Positions 55,720 through 64,000 of a DNA stretch of 64,000 bases are shown one piece after another. A program made the translations under genes and the position numbers. The notes under the pieces are model-generated. The model was not told the DNA's origin, made no database searches, and saw only the letters and a program-made list of their open reading frames with translations. The stretch comes from Chaenocephalus aceratus. Taxonomy: Eukaryota; Chordata; Actinopteri; Perciformes; Channichthyidae. The stretch spans positions 18,732,824-18,796,823 of the forward strand of contig CM043792.1 in assembly GCA_023974075.1 (NCBI GenBank), given 5' to 3'. How positions within the stretch are numbered: the stretch's first letter is position 1; every line of letters begins with the position of its first letter.

Positions 55720-56058
55720 ATAGAAATACTCGCATCACCCATCTTCAAAGTGATACAGTACTTAAATAAATGTAATGTATTTACTTCAGTCTTTACTAAA
55801 TATTTTAGGGGCTTCTTTGAGAATAGTCACGTTATAAATATATACTAATTAATTATTTTTGTTCTTTGAAATAACTGAAAAATGCACGTAAAATATCTAG
55901 CCAGTCTAAAAACCGAACATATTCTGTTCGCTAGCATATAACCATTAAAAGCAACATGTTTGTAATGTGAAGGTTGATACATTCAGAAGGGACACATTTT
56001 TCTAAACTTTGGACTGTAGCCCGCCTCATTTCCTTCTGTGTGCCTCCTTCCTCATCAG

Positions 56059-56472
56059 GTGCTATGTAAGGAGGGTGTGATGGGCTACAGAGCGTACTGG
56101 GAGGTGGACTACGATGGCTGGGTGGTCATTGGGGCCGTGTTTGAGAGCGCGCCCCGGAAGGTCCAGGACGGCCGTGGCCCCTGCGGCCTCGGGGAGAACA
56201 GTGTCTCCTGGGGGGCCGGCTGGTCTGGATCCTGTTACCAAGTGTGGCACAACAGCGATAACGTGGATGTCTCCCTCCCCCTGACCTCCACCATGGGCAT
56301 GTACGTCGACCAGCCCGCCGGCATTATCAAGTTGCTCATCGTGGAAGGAGAGGGGGAGAACAAGGAGGTGCGGCTGATTCACAAGTTCAAGGCCAACATC
56401 ACAGAGAAGATTTACCCCGCGTTCTGGGTTGGCACAAATTCATTCTGCCTTATCCGGAAAAAGGATCAGTGA
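56059..56472 (+). CDS. SPRY gene exon 5 (SPRY domain)
   Basis: 137 codons plus TGA in an uninterrupted frame, acceptor CATCAG. Motifs in order: VLCKEGVMGYRAYWEVDYDG, FESAPRK, GLGENSVSWGAGW, YQVWHNSDN, GMYVDQPAG and YPAFWVGTNSF. High GC and strong third-position bias compared with the surroundings, as in a selected coding exon. The intact exon argues that any inactivation is recent or only apparent. Confidence 0.9.
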   Translation: MLCKEGVMGYRAYWEVDYDGWVVIGAVFESAPRKVQDGRGPCGLGENSVSWGAGWSGSCYQVWHNSDNVDVSLPLTSTMGMYVDQPAGIIKLLIVEGEGENKEVRLIHKFKANITEKIYPAFWVGTNSFCLIRKKDQ

Positions 56473-56502
56473 CACAGAAGAGGATTGAGCATGAATCGTA
56501 AT

Positions 56503-56529
56503 GGGGGGGGGGGGGGGGGGGGGGGGGGG
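56503..56529. repeat. poly(G)27 tract in the SPRY gene 3' UTR
   Basis: 27 uninterrupted G starting 31 bases after the stop codon. In RNA it could form G-quadruplexes; run length may be inaccurate in the assembly. Confidence 0.9.
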
Positions 56530-56802
56530 CGACAATGTTTGGGGAACAAGTGTTGGAGTTATAAAAGCAGCACGTTGTGACATCTCTGTAGTGTGCTTTC
56601 TCTGGTTGCATGACGAACAATTATTCATCTCATATTATATCCAAGATGGCTACTTGTTTAATTTACTATTGTGTATCTTTTTCTGTATTTTATTTAACTT
56701 AGTATTTTAGTCTAGGTCTTGTATGTTTGTGTAACATGCAGGACTGTACTGAGTGCTTGTTTAACTTAGGAGTCTGCATATTTTGTATGTGCTGAATGTA
56801 GT

Positions 56803-56808
56803 AATAAA
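56803..56808 (+). promoter_or_regulatory. SPRY gene poly(A) signal
   Basis: AATAAA 331 bases after the stop codon, in AT-rich sequence; the next opposing signal is only about 205 bases away. Confidence 0.6.
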
Positions 56809-57012
56809 TTAAACTATTGTGTAATAACACTGATGTTGCATTATGTTTGTCTGATACTGCATATCAGGGATGACCATAGATCAGATATTAACCATAGACT
56901 GCATAATTTGTATTCACTTCAGTAGTGTGCTGACGCCCTCTAGTGGCCTTTAATATAATTGTACCCTCACACATAAACATACAATGAGTCTTTTTTTTCT
57001 CGGTGTTGCTCC

Positions 57013-57018
57013 TTTATT
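57013..57018 (-). promoter_or_regulatory. akt1s1: candidate akt1s1 poly(A) signal
   Basis: TTTATT on the + strand, that is AATAAA on the - strand. It would give akt1s1 a 3' UTR of about 1.45 kb (57013-58462) with no supported gene on either strand. Part of this UTR (about 57594-57650) starts with TTAAAGGGATAGTTCA, a common fish repeat motif. Confidence 0.45.
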
Positions 57019-58462
57019 TGAAACTTAACGTACTTAACGGAACATTTGTTTGTTTTTGAAATGTCAAAGATGGACATTTTCCTTTCAAATCCACTCATTC
57101 AGCTCTCTCTTTCTCACGCAGTCACTTTTTCATTCACTCGGTCATTTCAACAAGATATCTGGAGCAGAAAAAATAACAACCTATAACTCAGTATTGATTT
57201 ACAATCATACTATCAGTCAGTCATTCATTGGCAAAATAAAAAGTTCAAATAGGCCAGTTATGAGGAGGAACTGGTGTCCTCCGCTCACATTTTGAAAAGA
57301 CAACCTTTTTCCCATGTGTGCCTGAAAACATCCATGGGGTCTGGGAGATCACTGGCTCTGGTTCTTCATACTAAAATCCAGTATATACTGGGCTAAATGC
57401 AGAGGGCCATGAGCTAGGGCTAGGCTGGGAGACAGTTATAGTTACAGGATGTTAACTTGGTAACCATCTCGCGAGTCTTGCTCCAAACTTCATGCATAGA
57501 CATAAGAGAGTGAAATAAAAGCTGTTCAACTTGTAAACAGATTTTATATCATGTTTCAGAAAAGTAACTGACTCCCTCTCTTAGCATTAATTGTTTAAAG
57601 GGATAGTTCAGATTTGTTTAAGTGGAGTTGAATTAGGAGAAACTGATAGAAGTACCAGTACTGAAGTAAATAAATATTCTCCTGTTGCACCAGTACAAAT
57701 ATTTCAATAAGTCTGGTGGCTTTGAAGAGTACAGTATTTTTGAAGTTATTAACTATAGTGTACACCTAATAATACATAAACAGATATCGAACAAAATTAA
57801 ATGTTGATGGGCCTTTCGTTTAGGTAGCTTAACTACATTTGGCTGCTGCTCCGGCCCACAGCAGTGCAATGCTCTGCTCCGCTGCTGGTACTCTTTGTTT
57901 TTGTAAACTGGTAGTAGTTTTTTAAGGAAACTGAGAAACTGAACTTTAGTGCTATTACACATTATAATATTGGAGCTATAGCTCAAAATGGTGTCTGCTA
58001 GGGCGTTAGCATGTAGTACTGGAGCCGTGAATGTTGAACCAGCCTGATGCTGCTCTCCAAACTCTCTTCACTTCGCAGGTAATTTTACCACAGGACACAC
58101 TTCCAAGCCTTGCACACTAAGTGCTGAACAATTACCAATTGGCCGTGCCAGTTGGACTCCTACACACATCGTTTTAATGTTTAATGTAGTGCTGAGGGTT
58201 GTGTAGTTGCTGGTGTTGTGACATGTAGTGACGGGGTTGGTGGGGTATAGTGTTGAAATGTTTAAATGTTAGTGTTCATAACAACATTTTCCTCAAAGCT
58301 GTGCAGTTCAAATTTGGTTAGTGAGAAATAATGGAGGTAATAGCTTTTACATTGTTTCACATACTGCACGTCACATCTGCCAGCCAACCCAACTCCGGTC
58401 GTCAATACAACCTTTATCTCTATCCCCTCTCTTCTCTTCTCCTCCACTGGCCTCACTCTCTC

Positions 58463-58600
58463 TTAGTGCTTGAGGGAGAAGTCCCCTGTGTTGAGACGGG
58501 GCCGAGGCAGGGCTCCAAACATTTCTGTCCCATCATTGGCTCCAGGGGCCAGCAGGGCCTTCATACTGGCAGCGATATGCTCCAGGTCAGCACAGCCCAC
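58463..58600 (-). CDS. akt1s1: PRAS40 last coding exon (partial gene)
   Basis: PRAS40 binds Raptor and inhibits mTORC1 until Akt and mTOR phosphorylate it. The exon has acceptor CTATCAG, 45 codons and a TAA stop. It encodes [14 protein letters not shown] and then [11 protein letters not shown], matching the human C-terminus (RIAASMRAL, then [11 protein letters not shown]). The Thr codon at 58489-58487 lies in RPRLNT, equivalent to the human Akt site Thr246. The upstream exons must lie to the right, beyond the window, because none was found in 58.6-64 kb. Human AKT1S1 and EMC10 both lie in 19q13.33, which supports ancestral linkage. Confidence 0.93.
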   Translation of the reverse strand: MGCADLEHIAASMKALLAPGANDGTEMFGALPRPRLNTGDFSLKH

Positions 58601-59593
58601 CTGATAGACAAACACAGGGACTGAAAGTTAAACATGGCACAAGAGGCTGCACACTATCACCGGTACCCTCGTGCTACCAACATATTTAACAAACAAGAAC
58701 TCCTGACAGGGGGCTCAGAGTATCAAACACTGCAAAGAACAACATTCAAAGCTAAATATTAACTTAGTTCTTGTCAAAAAAATATTATTTATGTCATTTC
58801 TTTCATCTTAGATCAAATAAAAGTTTCAATTGATTTGCAGATTGTGTGAAATAAATGTAGAACAAGCACGCAAGGGAAGTTGCCTGCCTCAATCTGTTAT
58901 GAAATTATGAACTTTAAAAAATGGTTTAATCTATTGCTTTTGAATGAAAATACATTCATACTTCAAAAAGCACTGATTATAACAGAAATCAAGGATATTA
59001 AGTCATTATGATGACTCAACTTGATATAGTCAGGATAAATTGAGCTTATGTGGGCTATGACAGAAAGTATATACTCGAGTCCTACAGGGACCTCAGTTGG
59101 TATGGTTAGGGTAAATATTATTGATTTTCTCATTATTTAGTAAATAAAGAGAAAATCTGGACAGAATTAATAGTTTAAGCTTACTTTAGTAGGGTTGCTT
59201 TTCATTCTCTTAGAAAATTGAAAATATTTTTTAGTTTGTAAAATATTTGGACACATGGACTGATTGAGCCATCATGGTCATTAGTTGACGCATCAGTATA
59301 CCTTGTCCTCAGATAGCATGAAATATGTCAACTGAAATAAAAAAACATAAAAACCTAAAAACCAAAACCAGCTTGTTTTATTATCAATTACTTTATCATC
59401 TTATTTTTCCCTGGCTTTGAAAAACCGGCTATAAAATAAACATTCTTTCAGTGATTTGATCAATAGTCTGTGTTGTCTTTCTGTCTGCCCTTGGGTTGTG
59501 GTCGAATAGTCCATTTAGCTTAGGAACCTTCCTAACGGAGTGAAATTACCCGGAAGTACCTCAGTGGCAGCCATGATAAGTGCCGTTCATATT
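58601..59593. other. akt1s1 intron, no other feature seen
   Basis: AT-rich intronic sequence on the - strand gene. No second akt1s1 exon and no clear repeat was recognised before the hAT target site. Confidence 0.5.
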
Positions 59594-59985
59594 CTCTAGA
59601 TCAGTGTTTCCCAACCCCTAGTGGTACGTGGGTGGTCCCCAGGGGGTACGTGAAAGATTTTGAAAAGTTAAAAAAAAAAAAAAAAAAATTGGATTTTAGA
59701 TTTTTTTTAATTAAAAATGTTACAGGAAAACTGTACCCAAATAATGAATAATGCGTAATCTGTAATAATGTAACCAAAATTGGGGGAATTCAAATTAAGT
59801 AATAATTTGCTGGCTATATATTATTATTGGCGCGGCGTTCAGCTTCCCGCCGGACTGTCAGGTGTTACATCATCATCATCATTGTAGTGGCGCGCTGGTT
59901 TTCTTGCTAGCTAGCAAAATCAACATCCTATCAAGTGAATGCGCTGGTTTTTATTGAGATCAAAATTTCTGTTAACATAATCATT

Positions 59986-61841
59986 ATGGATCAATGGCTG
60001 AGTCGAGCTGGTTCATCCAGAAACAACAGCACAGGTGATACTGCTGAATCAGGAGAACCCGTTCTCAAGAAAATGAAACAGAGAAGGTGAAGAATCGTCA
60101 GTTTGGTGAACATTATGTGCTCTCCGGGTTTACGGTCACAACTACAGAGCCACCGCAGCCAATGTGTTTCATCTGTGGCGACGTGCTTTCTAATAATAGC
60201 ATGAAACCATCCCATTTACATCGGCACCTTAGTACTAGACATCCAGCCTGCAGAGTTTTTCCACCAAAGCTGGCTGAATTTAAGGGAAGCCAAGAAAAAC
60301 TAAAGAAAGCGACATCGGTCTCAACCAAGGCCTTGGATGCATCTTATGCCGTGTCGCTACTCGTTGCTAAATCGAAAAAGCCATTTACCATAGCCGAAGA
60401 GCTAATCTTGCCTTCTATAATTCTCGCAGAAACTATGCTCGATAAGAAAGCAGCTGATGTCCTGAAGAAAGTGCCGTTGTCAAATAATACTGTGTGCCAT
60501 CGGATCGACGACATGGGAATTGACATTATTGACCAAGTGGTGGAAAAATGTAAAGCGTCTGGTACGTTCGCTTTGCAGTTGGACGAATCAACGGATGTCA
60601 GTGGGGAAGCACAACTGATTGCGTTTGTGCGTTACAAAGACACTTTGGAGATGAACGAGCACATTCTGTTTTGCAAGAAACTCACGGGGAGAACTACCGG
60701 ACAGGACGTTTTTAACGTTATTGACCATTTTTTCTCTCAACACAAGCTGGATTGGAAATCCTGCTCTCATGTGTGCACAGACGGCGCTGCAGCGATGACC
60801 GGCAGAGTAAATGGATTAATGGCCCACATAAAAAAGGTAAACCCTGTCGTTACATGGACGCACTGCATGATTCACCGAGAAGCATTAGCTAGCAAGAGAA
60901 TGAGTCCAGAGTTAAACGATGTTTTGAATGATGCCGTAAAAGTGATCAACTTCATACAGTCCAGGCCTTTGAATCATAGACTGTTTCAGTCACTTTGTGA
61001 AGACGGTGGGTCAGAACATAAACAGCTCCTGCTTCACACTGACGTCCGCTGGTTATCCCGAGGGAAGATGTTACAGCGGCTGTTCGAGCTACGCAATGAA
61101 GTGAGGGCATTTCTGTCAGAGCACACACACCCACTTGTGGCTATGTTCGACAACGCTGACTGGGTAGCTCGGCTGGGATACCTCTCTGATATTTTCAGCA
61201 AACTCAACCAGCTGAATCTCTCTCTTCAAGGTAAAGACACAAATGTTCTTAGCTTGTATGACAAAGTGTGTGGATTCATGGAGAAGATCAAGCTCTAGCA
61301 GAGCAAATGTGAAAAAGGGGATACAAGTTGTTTCCTGCAGCTGAACGCATACATTGCTACTGGTGAATGTTACAGAGCTCCAATTGTGAAAATAGTACAC
61401 ACCCATTTGTGCAAGCTCAAGAATGAGTTCAACTCCTACTTCCCTGATATTGACAACAAGTCATCCACACTGGACTGGGTGCGTAATCCATTTGTGACGT
61501 GCATTAACAGCAGCATTCCCGCCAGACTGCAAGAAGACCTCATAGATGTGTCCTCAGATAGGAGCCTGAAGATGAGGTACTCAAGCACACCACTGACACA
61601 GTGCTGGTGTGGTGTGGAGAAGGAGTATCCTGAATTGGGGAAACATGCCCTGAACGAACTGTTGCCTTTTGGGTCCACATACCTGTGTGAGGTGACATTC
61701 TCCGCCATGACCCACATCAAGACTAAACACAGGAACAGACTCAACTTGGCGAATAACCTGGTCACAGCTGTTTCAACAATCTCCCCCAGACTCACAACAC
61801 TGATGAGGGAGAAACAGACTCAAGTGCACATTAATTGGTGA
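59986..61841 (+). pseudogene. hAT transposase, ZBED5/SCAND3-like, two lesions
   Basis: The start MDQWLSRAGSSRNNS is typical of ZBED5-like hAT proteins. A 1-base shift just before 60087 moves the frame, which then stays open for about 400 codons. The BED zinc finger (CFICGDVLSNN, then HLHRHLSTRH) is followed by the RNase H-like core (LQLDESTDVSG, then CTDGAAAMTG, then MIHREALASK). DVRWLSRGKML follows. A single TAG at 61296-61298 interrupts it. It continues in the same frame to the hATC dimerisation domain (YPELGKHALNELLPF, then TYLCEVTFSAM) and a stop at 61839. With only one frameshift and one stop, this copy is young. Confidence 0.9.
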
Positions 61842-62094
61842 GTTACCTTACTTTTTTTTTTAAGTCTTTAAACAATGGCTATTATAATGTATATGATTAG
61901 TTATGATTGAATATGATTTAATTGTCACATTAATTGTCGCATTGGGTCACACAGACAAAAATATCCTCCTCTTCTCTATCTCTCCTCGTCACTTCTCTCC
62001 TTCTTCCACTCCCAGGTTTCACCTTAGCTCAGAACTAAAGCTTTACTTCAATAAACTGCCAACCTGTGTGACCATGTGACTTTATCCAGGTCAT

Positions 62095-62208
<114 letters not shown>

Positions 62209-62348
62209 CCGGTCTGCCACAATATATAGACTATTAATATATCCTGGGGATCACCACGATTGATTGCGTAGTAGGGGGTACTTTAGGTTGGCTTGAAATG
62301 CTTTGGGAGTACAGTACTCAAAAAAGGTTGGGAACCACTGCTCTAGAT

Positions 62349-63427
62349 CAGGGGTGGGGAACCTCCGGCCCCCGGGCCGTATACGGCTCGCGAGACAATT
62401 TGGTGCGGCCCTCGAGGTAATTTATAAACACGCAAAAAAGAAAAAATTAAGAAATCTAGACCGCAAAAAAATTAAACAAGCGAGTGCCTGTTTTTCCTAG
62501 CCAAGGTCAGGGTCCTTGAACACAACACGAGCCTAACCTGTCATCACGTGGTATATGTCTCGTCTGACAGGGGTGCAGTTCTGCCGGAGAGCACCAGAAC
62601 GTCGCTCCGGCACTTCCAGAAATTGCAGTACCCATAAGGAGTCGTACACATGCCGCAGTTTCTGCGTGGCTGTGTCTTTAGTTGAAAGCCCAGTGGCGAT
62701 CTGTCATACTGATCATACAGTCAATAACTGTGTTGTTATTAGCATCTGGTTAGCTAGCTATGCTAACGAATATAAGAAGCTTGTTCTCCAACCAGTGAGG
62801 TAAAGGCACATCTTTATATGATCATTATAGTTATAAAAAAGAAGAGAATAAAGTAAACGGGTATAAAATAGTATAGGCCCTATGACGGTAAAATAAGTTG
62901 TTATTAATAAACAAGAACACAGTTTGAAAGGGGAGTGATTTGTAAAATATCCATAAAGAAAAATAAATCTGCTTACAGTTCTGTTTCATCTGGGTGTTGA
63001 GAGATGTATCCATAGATCTCCTCATGTTGCTCTCAAAGTGCACCAGATTGATGCTTTTAACTTCAACATTTAAAAAAAAAAATCTTTCCCCGGCGGAGCA
63101 TGCCCCCCCCAAGAGGAGGTTAGCTCCCCCCCACTTAAATCGTGTCCACATGGATAGGAAACTAAATACTTTTGCACACATCTTGTGTCCATATCTTTCT
63201 GTTTTGGTGGTCATGCCACAACCGTGCACGTGCATGCATGCGTGCGCGAGTCATGGTAAAATATCTGGATTAAGAGGTTGTTTTTTCTTTGCACAGCATG
63301 AAAGAAAGGCCAAATGAATCTGTGATTTTAGTATTTTTAAGCAGAGGTCAATAACTTGTATACGGCCCTCGGAGGATATTGTAAAAATTGAAATGGCCCT
63401 TGAGAGGAAAAAGGTTCCCCACCCCTG
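62349..63427. mobile_element. non-autonomous hAT MITE adjoining the ZBED hAT (1079 bp)
   Basis: Ends CAGGGGTGGGGAACCT and GGTTCCCCACCCCTG are inverted repeats, unlike those of the neighbour. The flanks are CTCTAGAT at 62341-62348 and again at 63428-63435. Subterminal GGCC-rich segments (GTATACGGC at both sides) are typical of this MITE type. It contains, inverted, the segment shared with 22265-22520. No transposase. Confidence 0.92.
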
Positions 63428-63435
63428 CTCTAGAT

Positions 63436-64000
63436 GATAGGAGGTTTCAAACTTCCTTTATAACCTCCTTTAGCCTAGGTACCACTGGACCTTCCTTTAC
63501 GAAGGGAGAGGAGAAAATGCTGCCCCTAAATGCCTTGCGGCCGCAGCATTTGCCGTCACACAACAGTCGGCCTTTAACGGAAACAACCGATTATGACAGA
63601 GAAATTATATCATGAAAGTTACGGTGCTTATTAAGCATTTTAAAACGTATGTGGTAACTTGCCAAAGTGCTTTGTTTTGAACTTTTTCAGCATATTAATG
63701 AAAAAAAAGAAATATGAACGTTAGTTTTTACTGAAATGATCAAATAAAGCCAACATTTCACAGTCTTTACTGAGCTGTGTGGGGTTTGTTCAACTTTTAA
63801 AAGATGTTTGAATGGTGATATACACAGTGATAGATGTTAAGGACTAACGTTTATAATAAATACATTTGTATTCATTTAAGATCTTTTCATACAATAATAG
63901 GTATTGGGATCATTTGTATTAATGTGGACCGGAGGGAGAGGGTGACGAGCATAAGTTTCACTTTCCTTTTTTATTTAAATTCCAACTTTGGTCATGAAGA
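63436..64000. other. right flank, no feature recognised
   Basis: A short GC-richer stretch (63460-63560) followed by AT-rich sequence; no akt1s1 exon or repeat end was found. Confidence 0.5.

Larger units (their letters stand above)
50059..56472 (+). pseudogene. PRY-SPRY domain protein, frame broken in exon 4
   Basis: Five exons (22, 27, 63, 141 and 414 coding bases) would give about 221 residues with only a short basic N-terminus and a PRY-SPRY (B30.2) domain. No RING, B-box or coiled coil is seen. PRY features are TTRADFLQ, SLDDKTAQ and YPNRPERYEHSPQ; SPRY features are YWEVDYDGW, GLGENSVSW and GMYVDQPAG. Such domains bind proteins or other ligands in fish TRIM- and NLR-like families. The frame is interrupted by one surplus base in exon 4, giving a stop at 55172-55174. 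It is either a pseudogene or an allele, or an assembly error. I do not recognise the orthologue. Confidence 0.75.

Overview
The window is vertebrate nuclear DNA, almost certainly from a ray-finned (teleost) fish. Genes have GT-AG introns and AATAAA signals. The three recognisable genes are two orthologues of human 19q13.33 genes (EMC10 and AKT1S1/PRAS40) and a fish-style PRY-SPRY gene. The rest is a typical fish repeat load: hAT elements, TTAA-flanked MITEs, an L2/CR1-like LINE, chromodomain Ty3/gypsy elements and long dinucleotide tracts. No bacterial-type operon, CRISPR array or viral genome is present.

Layout. 1-16.1 kb: intergenic, with two hAT elements that have clean target duplications (3001-3934 and 4225-5219), a truncated L2-type LINE 3' end, a short MITE, microsatellites and a perfect 28-bp hairpin. 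16.1-26.3 kb: emc10 on the + strand, with six common exons and two mutually exclusive last exons. These match in sequence the two C-terminal forms known for human EMC10. Introns 3 and 4 are filled with MITEs and nested hAT-type elements. 26.3-31.2 kb: intergenic. 31.2-47.1 kb: a nest of transposons. One old LINE is split by four insertions, one of which itself carries a full gypsy element. At every insertion, removing the insert and one target copy restores the LINE frame. 47.1-49.3 kb: intergenic; a tRNA-derived SINE follows. 50.06-56.8 kb: a + strand PRY-SPRY gene of five coding exons, whose frame is broken by one surplus base in exon 4. 57.0-58.6 kb: the 3' UTR and last coding exon of akt1s1 on the - strand, convergent with the SPRY gene. 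59.6-63.4 kb: a ZBED-type hAT with a nearly intact transposase, then a second, unrelated hAT MITE inserted at the same 8-bp target.

The host genes do not form a pathway. EMC10 is a subunit of the ER membrane protein complex. PRAS40 is an Akt substrate and mTORC1 inhibitor; only its C terminus, with the Akt site, is visible. The PRY-SPRY protein would be a ligand-binding protein of unknown role. I found no new molecular system. The most informative observations are the conserved emc10 tail choice, the frameshifted SPRY gene, the ordered transposon nest, two hAT elements sharing one target site, and a gypsy copy with identical LTRs but a damaged interior. Several single-base frameshifts could be assembly errors.
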